From the NCBI RefSeq assembly GCF_002968015.1, contig NZ_PUIP01000007.1, positions 62,001 to 126,000 on the forward strand: 64,000 nt of DNA. The letters are read 5' to 3'. Shown in pieces: positions 43,168-51,883 of the stretch. Within the stretch, counting starts at the first letter, position 1, and each line of letters starts with the position of its first letter. The notes beneath the pieces were generated by a model. It ran no database searches and was not told the DNA's origin. It saw nothing but the letters and a program-made list of their open reading frames with translations. This DNA is from Massilia phosphatilytica. Lineage in GTDB: Bacteria > Pseudomonadota > Gammaproteobacteria > Burkholderiales > Burkholderiaceae_D. Position numbers and translations under genes: made by a program.

Positions 43168-44166
43168 ATGCAAGCCGCACGCCCCGCTGTCGCCACCGCG
43201 CCAGCCGTTTCGACCACGTTGTCCTATTTGCCCGTCGGCCTGTTCGGCGCCGTGATGGGCCTCACCGGCCTCGCGCTCGCGTGGCGGCTCGCGCACCGGA
43301 TGTTCGGCGCGCCGGAAGCGATCGGCCAGGCCATCGGCGCCCTCGCCATCGCGACCTTCGTCATCCTGGCCGTCGCCTATGGCATCAAGGCCGCGGCGGG
43401 ATGGGCAACGGTGCGCGCCGAGTTCTCCCATCCGGTCGGCGGCAATCTGTTCGGCACGCCGCTGATCAGCCTCCTGCTGCTGCCCTTGCTGCTGGCCGAC
43501 ATCAGCCTGGCCCTCGCGCGTCTCGCGTGGGTGCTGGGCGCCGTCGGGATGACCGTATTCGCATGGACCATCGTCACGCGCTGGCTGTCCGTGCGCCATA
43601 CGCCGGCCCAGGTGGCGCCGGCGTGGATCGTGCCGGTCGTGGGCATGCTCGACATCCCGCTGGCCGCGCCCGTGCTGCATTGGGACGGCCTGCATGGCGT
43701 GATGGTGTTCGGCCTCGCCGTCGGCCTGTTCTTCGCGCTGCCGCTGCTGGCGATGCTGCTCTCCCGCCTGATCACGGAAGATGCGCTGCCGCCCGCGCTG
43801 CAGCCGTCGCTGCTGATCCTGATGGCGCCATTCGCGGTGGGGTACTCGGCCTACACGACCACGTTCGGCCGCGTCGATGCGTTCGCCCAGGGCCTTGTCA
43901 TGATCATGCTGTTCCTGCTGCCGGTGCTGCTGGCGCGCCTCGTCCACCTGCCGGCCTGCTCGCCGTTTCGCGTGGCGTGGTGGGCCGCCAGCTTCCCGCT
44001 CGCCGCGTCGGCCGTCACGGCGCTGCGCCATGCGGCGGTCGCGGACAGCCCGGTGATGGATGCGATCGCCCTGCTCATCCTCGCCATCGCGACCCTCGTC
44101 ATCGCCGTGTTCGCGGTGCAGACCCTGGCCGGCGTCGTACGGGGCCGGTTGCGGGAGCTGAGCTGA
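43168..44166 (+). CDS. SLAC1/TehA-type anion channel or transporter
   Basis: 332 aa, with about ten membrane helices and GAGGAG before the start. Family marks: LPVGLFGAVMGLTGLALAWR in helix 1, then EFSHPVGGNLFGTPLISLLL, the HPV/F region common to TehA and SLAC1 proteins, and a central helix VPVVGMLDIPLAAPVLHW. It would pass or move anions across the inner membrane; TehA was first linked to tellurite resistance. No TehB methyltransferase is adjacent, though the methyltransferase upstream is on the same strand. It ends against the LuxR-type gene without a gap. Confidence 0.88.
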   Translation: MQAARPAVATAPAVSTTLSYLPVGLFGAVMGLTGLALAWRLAHRMFGAPEAIGQAIGALAIATFVILAVAYGIKAAAGWATVRAEFSHPVGGNLFGTPLISLLLLPLLLADISLALARLAWVLGAVGMTVFAWTIVTRWLSVRHTPAQVAPAWIVPVVGMLDIPLAAPVLHWDGLHGVMVFGLAVGLFFALPLLAMLLSRLITEDALPPALQPSLLILMAPFAVGYSAYTTTFGRVDAFAQGLVMIMLFLLPVLLARLVHLPACSPFRVAWWAASFPLAASAVTALRHAAVADSPVMDAIALLILAIATLVIAVFAVQTLAGVVRGRLRELS

Positions 44167-44895
44167 TCAGATCGTGACGAGGCCGTTCTTCATCGCCATT
44201 GCGGCGGCGTGGCCGCGGGTCGAGACATTCAGCTTGGCCATGAAGTTGCGCACGTGGACCTTGACGGTCCACGGGCTGATGCCGAGGATGGTGCCGATGG
44301 CCTCGTTGGTCTTGCCGACGCAGACCAGCTGCAGGACTTCGCGCTCGCGGTACGACAGCTCGACGTCCTGCGCGCGGTCCTTGAGCCGGTAGTGCGTGCG
44401 CAGCGCCGCGTGCAGGTGCGGCACGAGCAGCTGGAGCAGCCGTTTTCTCTCCTCCCCGCCGTCCGGCACGCCCGCGAAGCAAAAGTAACTGGTCGCGCCG
44501 CCGTGCAGGTCCTTCACGCCATCGGCGATCACGTTGCGCATGCCGTGCTGCCGGAACGACGCGAGCCACGCGCCGTCCTCCGGCTCGACGAACGCGGCGC
44601 CCGCGGTCTCGTCGAAATACACGGGCGCATCGTTCATCAGCCAGTGGCGGATCACGGGACTCGCGATGCGGCCGCGCTGGTCGACGATGCCGCCGACGAA
44701 CGCATCGGGAAAGCCGGCATTGACGACGTCCAGCACGGCCACCGGGGCGACCGTTGCGATGCCGCACACGAAACGCTCGTGCGGCAAGACTTGTTGCAGC
44801 AGCGGATACACGTCGTCCAGGAAGCCCGCGCGCGATGCGATGCCCTGGCAGGCGGAGAACAGGGCGAGGATGCGATGATCGTTGGGTGAGTTCAT
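44167..44895 (-). CDS. LuxR-type transcriptional regulator of the biosynthetic operon
   Basis: 242 aa from ATG 44895 (MNSPNDHRILALFS). The N-terminal 165 residues look like a sensor domain (LQQVLPHERFVCGIATVAPV). The C-terminal LuxR helix-turn-helix (about 178-240) has LSYREREVLQLVCVGKTNEA and ISPWTVKVHVRNFMAKLNVS. It is similar to EpsA-type regulators linked to exopolysaccharide and secondary metabolism in this group. Being the last gene on the same strand as the ketosynthase-to-ferredoxin block, 61 bases after fdxA, it probably controls that block. The signal is unknown. Confidence 0.82.
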   Translation of the reverse strand: MNSPNDHRILALFSACQGIASRAGFLDDVYPLLQQVLPHERFVCGIATVAPVAVLDVVNAGFPDAFVGGIVDQRGRIASPVIRHWLMNDAPVYFDETAGAAFVEPEDGAWLASFRQHGMRNVIADGVKDLHGGATSYFCFAGVPDGGEERKRLLQLLVPHLHAALRTHYRLKDRAQDVELSYREREVLQLVCVGKTNEAIGTILGISPWTVKVHVRNFMAKLNVSTRGHAAAMAMKNGLVTI

Positions 44896-44956
44896 GACCG
44901 CAAGGATGCGCCATCGCGACCCGGCGCGCATGCCACACCCGTGGGGGGAAATGCGG

Positions 44957-45280
44957 TCAGCGGACGAGTGCCGCCAGCTTGTCCGTGCGCGTGGCCCAGT
45001 CGGCGGCGTCGGGCAGCGCCGGCTTGCGCTGCGTGATGGGCGGCCAGCGCCGCGCCAGGTCCTCGTTCAGCGCCAGCCAGTGGAGCTGATCCGGCGCGAG
45101 GTCGCTCTCCGCCACGATGGCGCCGACGGGACACTCCACTTCGCACAGCCCGCAATCGACGCAGCGTTCGGCGTCGATGGCGAGGAAGTTGGCGCCTTCA
45201 TGGAAGCAGTCTACCGGGCACACCTGGATACAGTCCGTGTGCTTGCAGCCGATGCACGGTTCGGTCACGACATACGTCAC
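44957..45280 (-). CDS. fdxA: 7Fe ferredoxin FdxA
   Basis: 107 aa, exactly the family length. The N-terminus MTYVVTEPCIGCKHTDCIQV then CPVDCF and the second set ERCVDCGLCEVECPV hold the 3Fe-4S and 4Fe-4S ligands (C9, C17, C21, C40, C43, C46, C50); the C-terminal tail LNEDLARRWPPITQRK is also typical. It lies 12 bases after the FabG-type gene in the biosynthetic block. A ferredoxin could feed electrons to the diiron oxygenase encoded upstream. FdxA is also a general housekeeping protein, so this role is inference. Confidence 0.9.
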   Translation of the reverse strand: MTYVVTEPCIGCKHTDCIQVCPVDCFHEGANFLAIDAERCVDCGLCEVECPVGAIVAESDLAPDQLHWLALNEDLARRWPPITQRKPALPDAADWATRTDKLAALVR

Positions 45281-45292
45281 GCTGCCTCCCGT

Positions 45293-46045
45293 TCACGCGG
45301 TGAGGCCGCCGTCGATGACGAACGTCTGGCCCGTGATGTAGGCGGCATCGCTTGAAGCCAGGTAGGTCGCGAGCGACGCGACTTCGCGCACCGTGCCGAA
45401 ACGGCGCAGCGGGATGCCGGCGCCGAGGGACTTCAGCTTGGCCTCGGGGATCTCCGCCGTCATCTCGGTCGTGATGAAGCCGGGCGCGATGGCATTCACG
45501 CGCACGTTGAAGCGGCCCAGTTCCAGCGCGAGCGAGCGGGTCATGCCGATCATCGCGGCCTTCGTGGCCGAGTAATTCGTCTGCCCCACGTTGCCCTTGA
45601 AGCCGGACACGGACGACATCTGCAGGATCACGCCATCGCCCTCTTCCACCATCGCATGCGCGAACGCCCGGGTGACGTAGAACGACGCGTTCAGGTTGGC
45701 GTTGACGACGTCCGTCCACTGCGCGCTGCTCATGCGCATGAGGACCGCGTCGCGCGTGATGCCGACGTTGTTGACGACGGCATGCGGCGCGCCCCGCTCC
45801 ACGAGCAGCCCGCGCGCCAGCGCGTTGACTGCCTCCTCGTCCGCGCTGTCGCAGCAGTGGCCCGCTGCGTGCGCGCCCGTTGCCGCCATCTCGCGCACGA
45901 GGTCCGCGGCCCCCTCGTGCGAGCGCTGGTACGTGAACACGACGTCGTAGCCGGCCGCGCAGAATGCGGCGACGAGACCGCGGCCGATGCCGCGCGTGCC
46001 GCCCGTTACCAGTACCCATTGTTTGTTTACTGCGTTCGATGCCAT
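45293..46045 (-). CDS. FabG-type 3-ketoacyl-ACP reductase in the biosynthetic block
   Basis: 250 aa from ATG 46045. Short-chain dehydrogenase: cofactor loop VTGGTRGIGRG (13-23), NNVG in VVNNVGITRDAVLMRM, catalytic S145, Y158 and K162 (SSVSG and YSATK), and the FabG-like region IAPGFITTEMTAEI. It reduces a beta-ketoacyl-ACP with NADPH. The gene overlaps the upstream hydrolase gene by 19 bases. In this setting it would reduce the product of the ketosynthase at 50359-51600. Confidence 0.9.
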   Translation of the reverse strand: MASNAVNKQWVLVTGGTRGIGRGLVAAFCAAGYDVVFTYQRSHEGAADLVREMAATGAHAAGHCCDSADEEAVNALARGLLVERGAPHAVVNNVGITRDAVLMRMSSAQWTDVVNANLNASFYVTRAFAHAMVEEGDGVILQMSSVSGFKGNVGQTNYSATKAAMIGMTRSLALELGRFNVRVNAIAPGFITTEMTAEIPEAKLKSLGAGIPLRRFGTVREVASLATYLASSDAAYITGQTFVIDGGLTA

Positions 46046-46821
46046 GAATGATGTCCCTTGCTTGAAGATGAATGATCGAGAAAACCGAGGATGGCGCCGC
46101 GGTACGCACCCGGGAATGCCTTGCGCACTTCCAGGTGGCCGCAGTCCGGATACACCCGCACGTTGCCCGCGCCGCAGGCGTCGCGCAGGCGGTCCACCTC
46201 GGCGGGCGTGATGAACGGGTCGGCGGCGCCGAACAGGAGCAGCCGCGGCAGGCCGTCCGGCAGCGGCAGCGAGCGGAAGATGGGGCGCGTGCCCGTCACG
46301 TCGGCCCAGCGGCTCGTGCTCATGCCGCGCATCACGGCGCCCGTCACGCCGCTGCCGAAGAAGCGCGCGACCGTGGCCGGCACGCTGTCGCACAGGACCG
46401 ACGCGAACGCCGTGCGGCCCGTCGCGATGGCGTGCAGCGCGTGGAACGCGCCGAACGACGCGCCCAGCACGTGCACGGGCAGCCCTGGCCAGCAGTCGCG
46501 CACCCACTCGCCCAGCGCGATGACGTCTTCCGCGAAGGACACACCGCCGACCGTGCTGCGGCCGAAGCCCTTGAAGTCGAAACCGACGACGTGGTAGCCG
46601 GCGTCCGCCAGCCACTCGTGGTAGCCGTGGTTGAAAAACCAGTGCATGCCGTACTTCAGGAACGGATGGCACAGGAGCACGACGCCGCGTGCCGGCACGC
46701 GCCGGCTCGTGCAGACGGCGCCGGCCAGCCAGCTGCCGTCCGCGCCCGTGTGGACGAACGGTTCCAGGCCCGCCTTGCCGTCGCCGCGCCAGCCGAAGAC
46801 TGGCTTGAACAACGTGCGCAT
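46027..46821 (-). CDS. Alpha/beta hydrolase or thioesterase in the biosynthetic block
   Basis: 264 aa from ATG 46821 (MRTLFKPVFG), with GGGAGG upstream; a start at 46860 would overlap the previous gene. Motifs: LLCHPFLKYGMHWFFNHGYH, nucleophile S122 in LGASFGAFHALH, Asp in FGAADPFITP and His in PDCGHLEV. The triad is complete. The layout fits a serine hydrolase, perhaps releasing the acyl chain from the carrier protein, since no other thioesterase is in the block. Substrate is unproven. Confidence 0.85.
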   Translation of the reverse strand: MRTLFKPVFGWRGDGKAGLEPFVHTGADGSWLAGAVCTSRRVPARGVVLLCHPFLKYGMHWFFNHGYHEWLADAGYHVVGFDFKGFGRSTVGGVSFAEDVIALGEWVRDCWPGLPVHVLGASFGAFHALHAIATGRTAFASVLCDSVPATVARFFGSGVTGAVMRGMSTSRWADVTGTRPIFRSLPLPDGLPRLLLFGAADPFITPAEVDRLRDACGAGNVRVYPDCGHLEVRKAFPGAYRGAILGFLDHSSSSKGHHSWHRTQ

Positions 46822-46847
46822 CAGGACGCCTCCCGATACGCGAGCGA

Positions 46848-48359
46848 CTAAGCTGCCCATTGCTTCGCCTTCATCTCGGCATACCCGAACGCCGCCTCGT
46901 AACTGGGGCCGGCCACCCAGGCGCTGAGAAAATGGACGCCCGCGATCGGGAACGCATGGTGGAACATGTGGCCGGACAAGTCCGTCCCCACCATCGCGCC
47001 ATAGCCCGCGCCGTCCGTGTTGTTGGTAAAGCGCTCGTACGTGCGCGGCGTCGACACCTCCGTGTACACGACATGCCCGCGCAATCCCGGCCTGGCCGCG
47101 TACAGCCGCTCGAGCAGCACGTTCAGCGCGCGCGCCTTTTTCAGCTTGTAGGCGGGCGACCGGCGTTCGGGCCAGTGCGCCACCGTGTCCAGCACGTTGA
47201 GGCAGACGATGCGCCCGCCGTGCGGATCGAGCGCGTGGTAGTTCGTGACTTCCATGACGCTGTCGCGCCAGTAGGCCCGTTCGCACGCGTCGTCGCTCTC
47301 ACAGGCTGCGCGCGCGGCGCGGCTCGCGTCGGCGCCGCACGCGAACACCATCGTCTCCGTGCTGGCGAGGCCCAGGTTGGCCGGCGCCACGTCCGTCGTC
47401 AGGTACACGGTCGTCGTCGAGCGCGACGGCTTCAGGTGGTCCAGCTTGCGCAGTACGGGTTCCAGCGCCGGCCCGTCGTCGAACAGCGTGCGCAGCGCGT
47501 AGTGCGGGGCCGCGTTCAGGTACACGCGGTCCGCGTGGAAATCGCCCTTCGCCGTCGTCACGCCGCGCACGCGGCCGGCGCCGTCGCTGATGATCTTGCG
47601 GACCGCGGTCCCCAGCAATACCCGGCCGCCGGCCGCGACGATGCGGCCCGCGAGCACGTCCGACAGGCGCTGCGACGCGCCCTCGACATACGCATTGCCT
47701 TGCGTGAGCGTCGCGTAGACGACGTGCAGGAAGTACAGATAGCCCAGGTCTTCGGGAAAGCCGCCCACGTAGATTCCGGTGGCGGCGAGGATCTCGCGCA
47801 GCCAGGGATCGTTGATGCGCTCTGCCAGCGCGTCGGCCACCGTCACGTGCTTCAGATGCTTGTGCGCATGGCGCAGCTGCGCGAAGTCCGGCTCGAACGT
47901 CCCGTCCATCATCTGGAACTGGTGGTAGCCGTTGCGGCCGTGGATGGCCACCTCGTCGAAGAAGCGGTGCAGGCCCGCGCGCTCGTGCGGGAAGCGTTCC
48001 AGTAACGCCTGGCGGAAAGAGTCGACGCCGTTGCCGAACCGGATGGCCCCTCCGGGCAGGCAGGCTTCGAAATAATCGGCCGGGATCTTCAGGTCCAGTT
48101 CCTTGTCGAGCCCGAGGTCGGCGAAGATGCGCCGCAGGTTGCCACCGTCGCCCATGCCGCTCAGCTTGTGCAGGCTGCAGTCGAAGGCGGCGCCCGCCTT
48201 CGGACGCTGGAACACGGTCGCATACCCGCCCGCCACGCCGTGCTTGTCGATGACGAGGATGCGCGCGCCGGGATGCCGCTTCACCACCTGCGCGCCGAAC
48301 GCGAGGCTGGTGATGCCGGCGCCAACGCAGATCGCGTCCCAGCGGCTGGCGCCTTCCAT
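46848..48359 (-). CDS. CrtI/phytoene-desaturase-like FAD oxidoreductase in the biosynthetic block
   Basis: 503 aa. The FAD-binding Rossmann motif lies at the start: AICVGAGITSLAFGAQVVKR, with VIDKHGVAGGYATVFQRPKA as the second contact. The closing motif FPIAGVHFLSAWVAGPSYEA is typical of CrtI-like and retinol-saturase-like enzymes. Substrates of this family are usually hydrophobic polyenes or acyl chains, which are desaturated, saturated or isomerised. It overlaps the diiron oxygenase gene by one base (TGATG), so the two enzymes are made together. Confidence 0.88.
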   Translation of the reverse strand: MEGASRWDAICVGAGITSLAFGAQVVKRHPGARILVIDKHGVAGGYATVFQRPKAGAAFDCSLHKLSGMGDGGNLRRIFADLGLDKELDLKIPADYFEACLPGGAIRFGNGVDSFRQALLERFPHERAGLHRFFDEVAIHGRNGYHQFQMMDGTFEPDFAQLRHAHKHLKHVTVADALAERINDPWLREILAATGIYVGGFPEDLGYLYFLHVVYATLTQGNAYVEGASQRLSDVLAGRIVAAGGRVLLGTAVRKIISDGAGRVRGVTTAKGDFHADRVYLNAAPHYALRTLFDDGPALEPVLRKLDHLKPSRSTTTVYLTTDVAPANLGLASTETMVFACGADASRAARAACESDDACERAYWRDSVMEVTNYHALDPHGGRIVCLNVLDTVAHWPERRSPAYKLKKARALNVLLERLYAARPGLRGHVVYTEVSTPRTYERFTNNTDGAGYGAMVGTDLSGHMFHHAFPIAGVHFLSAWVAGPSYEAAFGYAEMKAKQWAA

Positions 48360-49255
48360 CACGATACCCCCACCTTGCGCAACCAGGCATACAGCGGCGC
48401 GAAGCGCTTCTCGTTGAGCGCCAGGCTCCGTTCCGAGTAGCGCACGGCGTCGATCGCGGCCTGGTCGTCGCAGGCGATCGGGAACGCGAACGAGGTGTGA
48501 CGTGCGATCTCCGGGTTGTACGTGAACTGCGGGACGAGGCGCGCCATCAGGCCAAGCATCATCTGGCGCATCTGCGCGGCCGGCACCTCCGGTGCATGCT
48601 CGAAGAACGATTCGCCGACCCAGCGTCCGAACGCGATGTGGCGTGCTTCCTCCAGGTGGTGCTGCTGGAACATCTCGCGTGTCAGCGGATCGACGACATC
48701 GTCCTGCGACACGAACATTGCAGACAGCTCGGCCACCCATTCGAGCAGCAGGGTCGCGATGATGCCGGCCACCGGATGCATCTTCGGCAGCTGCACGGTC
48801 AGCATCTCGTGCAGCCCGTCCGGCGGGCCGTACAACGGCAGCCGCGCCATCTTCATGTAGCGCCGGAACATCAGCGTGTGCATGATTTCCTCTTTCGAGA
48901 AAATCATCAGGTACTCGTGCACGTCCGGCGCCAGCGCGTCCGCGTGGGCATTCAGGTAGCCCATGTACAGCGGGGGCAGCGTCTGTTCCAGCAGGATGAA
49001 CATCGACACGTCGCGTGCGTTCTCCAGCCACAGCACCTCGTGGCGCTGCGCGTCCGTCAGCGCATCGAACCACGGCGTGCCGTAGATCCAGCAGTGCTCC
49101 ATGGTCTTGGGCACGCCCTCGCGGTCGACACCCAGCGCCCACGGCACGACCTGGTTCAGGTCCATGGGCGCTGCGTGCGATTTTTCGATCAGACTTTCCA
49201 CGCCGAGCCGGCCGCGCGGGCTGAGCGGGATGATGGGCGGCTGGCCGGTCATCAC
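48359..49255 (-). CDS. AurF-family diiron oxygenase
   Basis: 298 aa. The ferritin-like diiron ligands match AurF by spacing: E90, E123 and H126 (FSKEEIMH), E172 (LEWVAELS), and H199, E203, H206 (QQHHLEEARHIAFG), against E101, E136, H139, E196, H223, E227 and H230 of AurF. The H-X3-E-X2-H trio is exact. AurF and CmlI oxidise arylamines to nitro compounds; other members act on acyl or peptidyl carrier-bound groups. Here the neighbour is an acyl carrier protein with a four-base overlap, so a carrier-bound acyl substrate is likely. The reaction is unknown. Confidence 0.87.
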   Translation of the reverse strand: MMTGQPPIIPLSPRGRLGVESLIEKSHAAPMDLNQVVPWALGVDREGVPKTMEHCWIYGTPWFDALTDAQRHEVLWLENARDVSMFILLEQTLPPLYMGYLNAHADALAPDVHEYLMIFSKEEIMHTLMFRRYMKMARLPLYGPPDGLHEMLTVQLPKMHPVAGIIATLLLEWVAELSAMFVSQDDVVDPLTREMFQQHHLEEARHIAFGRWVGESFFEHAPEVPAAQMRQMMLGLMARLVPQFTYNPEIARHTSFAFPIACDDQAAIDAVRYSERSLALNEKRFAPLYAWLRKVGVS

Positions 49256-49503
49256 GCCACCGCCGCCTGCGGCTGGTTCGCCTCGATATACGCGTAAAGG
49301 TCGCCCAGGTTCATCAACTGGCCCGAAGCGAACAGCTCCGGCGTGATCTCGACCTTGAACTTTTTCTTGATGCGCAGCTGGATTTCCACGTAATCCAGGC
49401 TGTCCAGCGCCAGTTCCTCGAACGTCAGCGCCGGGACGAGCGTCGCTTCATCGACGTCCTTCAGCTCCACGATCGCATCCTGCAGGAATTCGGCTACATT
49501 CAT
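49252..49503 (-). CDS. Acyl carrier protein
   Basis: 83 aa. The phosphopantetheine serine is S35 in EELALDSLDYVEIQLRIKKK. Helix II is more basic than in fatty-acid AcpP, and the tail ends NQPQAAVA, which suggests a dedicated carrier rather than the housekeeping one. It overlaps the diiron oxygenase gene by four bases (ATGA) and follows the dehydratase gene by 20 bases. It would carry the growing or modified acyl chain for all enzymes in the block. Confidence 0.93.
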   Translation of the reverse strand: MNVAEFLQDAIVELKDVDEATLVPALTFEELALDSLDYVEIQLRIKKKFKVEITPELFASGQLMNLGDLYAYIEANQPQAAVA

Positions 49504-49523
49504 TTTCTACCTCCGTTGATTGG

Positions 49524-50348
49524 TTAATTCGAGAGTTCGGTGTCGAACCTGGCGACCAGGCCGACTTCCACCAGCATGACGGGACGGCCCGCGCACAGGA
49601 CCGGCAGCGCGACGACGCCGCCGATCTGGTTGCCGCTGGCGAGCAATTCGGGCGTGAGCAAGGCATGCGTCAGTTGATGCCACTGGTCCGCGGCGGGAGG
49701 CGCCTCGAAGAACGCCGCGTCGAACGTGACCGTGTGGCTCGATTGCACGACGACCCGCGACGCCGGCGCGCCGCCGGACAGGCGCATCATGTGGGCGTGC
49801 GCCAGGCGTTCGAGGACGTGCAGCCGCGAGCGCATGAATTCGGAAAACACGACCGCGTCCAGCGCGATCCAGCGCTCGCGCACGTGCGGGTACGTGCTGG
49901 AAAACCGGTCGAGATGGGCGCGCGGGAGCGGCTTGCCGCGCGGCGTGTCGCCCTGCAACTGGCCCGACGGGTCGCCGGCGCGGCCATACGTGCCGCGGAA
50001 GTGTTCCGTCTTGCCGGCCGTGTCGTGAAGCCGGAACGCGATGCCGCCGGCCGCCGGCTTCGTCGTGAAGACGACGTCACGATCGTGCGCGATGGGGTTG
50101 CGCAGCAAGGTGCGGAACTTCATCCAGCCGTCGGGCGCGACGGCCTGCGCCGCGGCGACCTTCATCGGCATCATCGCGAGCATGCCGTGCACGATCAGCG
50201 CATCGAGGCCGGCCGCCCTGGCGTGCGCGAGGTCGAAGTGGATCGGATTGCGGTCGCTGGAAAACTGCGCCCACTGCTCCACCGCGGGCATGTCGAACGA
50301 CAGTGTCAGCGGCGCCGGCGCGGCGCTCGCGTGTTGTGCGGTCTGCAT
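49524..50348 (-). CDS. MaoC-like (hot-dog) dehydratase in the biosynthetic block
   Basis: 274 aa. The N-terminal hot-dog unit carries the hydratase-2 motif: FSSDRNPIHFDLAHARAAGL then DALIVHGMLAMM, with the Asp and His of the active site. A second, less conserved hot-dog unit seems to occupy about 150-274 (IGGVVALPVLCAGRPVMLVE). It would dehydrate 3-hydroxyacyl-ACP to the enoyl form, the step after the FabG-type reductase. It starts 10 bases after the ketosynthase gene ends. Confidence 0.85.
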   Translation of the reverse strand: MQTAQHASAAPAPLTLSFDMPAVEQWAQFSSDRNPIHFDLAHARAAGLDALIVHGMLAMMPMKVAAAQAVAPDGWMKFRTLLRNPIAHDRDVVFTTKPAAGGIAFRLHDTAGKTEHFRGTYGRAGDPSGQLQGDTPRGKPLPRAHLDRFSSTYPHVRERWIALDAVVFSEFMRSRLHVLERLAHAHMMRLSGGAPASRVVVQSSHTVTFDAAFFEAPPAADQWHQLTHALLTPELLASGNQIGGVVALPVLCAGRPVMLVEVGLVARFDTELSN

Positions 50349-50358
50349 CGCCCTCTCC

Positions 50359-51600
50359 TTACGCGCGCTCGACGACGAGCGCGCTGTTGGCGCCGCCGAA
50401 ACCGAAGCTGACGTTGAGTGCCGCGTCGATCCGCTCCACGCGCCGGTGTTCGTTCGGCGTGTAATCGAGGTCGCACTCGGGATCCGCTTCGTCCATGTGG
50501 ATCGTGGCCGGGATGATGCCCGTCTCCAGCGCCTTCAGGCAGAAGATCGTTTCCAGCGAGCCGGCAGCGCCGATCAGGTGGCCCGTGTACGACTTGGTGC
50601 TGGACATCGGGATGCCGGGCGCGCCATCGCCGAACGCGGACTTGATCGTGTTCGTCTCGTTGACGTCGTTGATCGGCGTGGACGTGCCGTGCAGGTTGAT
50701 GTAGCCGATGCGGTCCGGCGCCTGGCCGACGGCCTGCACGATCGCCATGTGGCGCGCGCGCAGGTCGGCGGCGGGCGCCGTCATGTCGTACGCGTCCGAG
50801 TAATTGCCGTAGCCCGTGATCTCGCCGAGGATCGTGGCGCCCCGCGCCAGCGCATGCTCGCGCTCTTCCAGGCACAGGATTGCAGCGCCTTCGGCCAGCA
50901 CGAAGCCGCTGCGGCGCGCGGAAAACGGGCAGCAGGCGCGACGCACGTCGTGCTGTTCCTTGCTCAGGGCCTGGATGACGTCGATCGACCAGACGTTGAA
51001 GGTCTCCTTCAGCGATTCGCTGCCGCCGGCCAGCATCACCTTCGCGCGGCCGGACTTGATGACTTCATACGCGTCGCCGATGGCGATGGTGCCCGTCGCG
51101 CAGGCGGCGACCGGCGTGTTCTGGTAGCCGCGCAGGTTCCAGTTCAGCGCGACGGCGGCCGTGCCGATGCTGTGCATGGACATCAGGGTGGCGAACGACG
51201 ACGCCAGGCCGCTCTCGCGGTAATCGTTGTTGTTGTCGTTGACCGCGTCCATGCCGCCCCAGCCGGTGCCGATGATGGCGCCGATGTCGAACGGCGATTT
51301 CACGACCTGGTGAATCGCGTCGGCGCTGCCGAAGGCCATGTGCAGGGCTTCGCGCGAGGCGACCAGGGCATTCCTGGCGAACGTCGGCAGCATTTTCAGG
51401 ACGGCTTTCGGGAAGCCGGCGTAGCGCTGGCGCTTGTCTTCCATGAAGCTGAAGAAGCGGGCGTTGATCTTGGGGTCGGGGAATCCGGTCAGCTGGTAGC
51501 CGACGCGGTAATTCAAGATCGCGTTCCAGATTTCCGGGACGTTTTCGCCCAGGGCGGAGACGGCTCCGTAGCCGGTCACGACGACGCGTTTGGCAGGCAT
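50359..51600 (-). CDS. FabF-like beta-ketoacyl-ACP synthase, first gene of the biosynthetic block
   Basis: 413 aa. The C-H-H triad is complete: C167 in VAACATGTIAIGDAY, H304 in INLHGTSTPIND and H341 in SYTGHLIGAAGS, with K336. It is an elongating ketosynthase, but its N-terminal region (residues 35-90) differs from housekeeping FabF, for example DPKINARFFSFMEDKRQRYA. Elongation would need malonyl-ACP from general metabolism, as no acyltransferase is present. It starts a nine-gene same-strand run down to 44167. The spacer before it is hairpin-rich. Confidence 0.9.
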   Translation of the reverse strand: MPAKRVVVTGYGAVSALGENVPEIWNAILNYRVGYQLTGFPDPKINARFFSFMEDKRQRYAGFPKAVLKMLPTFARNALVASREALHMAFGSADAIHQVVKSPFDIGAIIGTGWGGMDAVNDNNNDYRESGLASSFATLMSMHSIGTAAVALNWNLRGYQNTPVAACATGTIAIGDAYEVIKSGRAKVMLAGGSESLKETFNVWSIDVIQALSKEQHDVRRACCPFSARRSGFVLAEGAAILCLEEREHALARGATILGEITGYGNYSDAYDMTAPAADLRARHMAIVQAVGQAPDRIGYINLHGTSTPINDVNETNTIKSAFGDGAPGIPMSSTKSYTGHLIGAAGSLETIFCLKALETGIIPATIHMDEADPECDLDYTPNEHRRVERIDAALNVSFGFGGANSALVVERA

Positions 51601-51752
51601 GTACTTACTCCAATCGAACTTGAAAGGTTAAATTTCGATGGGGGAAGTGTTACCTGAATGTGACGGTCGGACAATACTCCGATCGGGTTATTGGGGGGGT
51701 GTCACTCCCTGTGAGGGGGGAGTTTTGAGGTGCGGGCCGGGGGGCTTTGCAG

Positions 51753-51873
51753 CGCGCGCCCTCGGCGCGCGGGGCCGTCCGCGTTGCGGACGGCAGATGG
51801 ACGATTCGGAGAGGGCTGGGCTCGTAGGCCCAGCCCTTCGAATCCCACCCCGCAGGGCGCGCAGGCGCCCTGC
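51753..51873. repeat. Cluster of four perfect hairpins
   Basis: Within 121 bases there are four stems with short loops: CGCGCGCC/GGCGCGCG (51753-51771), GCCGTCCGC/GCGGACGGC (51774-51794), GGGCTGGGC/GCCCAGCCC (51813-51836) and GCAGGGCGC/GCGCCCTGC (51852-51873). No T-runs follow. The segment also holds a T-arm-like TTCGAATCCCACCCC (51837-51851) on the plus strand. This is the main content of the 320-base gene-free gap 51601-51920. It may be a tRNA-derived or processing structure downstream of tRNA-Ser. Confidence 0.65.
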
Positions 51874-51883
51874 TCCTCTCGGC

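Noticed and set aside
44167..51600. Assigning the biosynthetic block to a polyyne, aryl-polyene or ladderane pathway
   Set aside because: The hallmark genes of each (membrane desaturases and AMP-ligase; ammonia lyase and paired ketosynthases; radical SAM enzymes) are absent.
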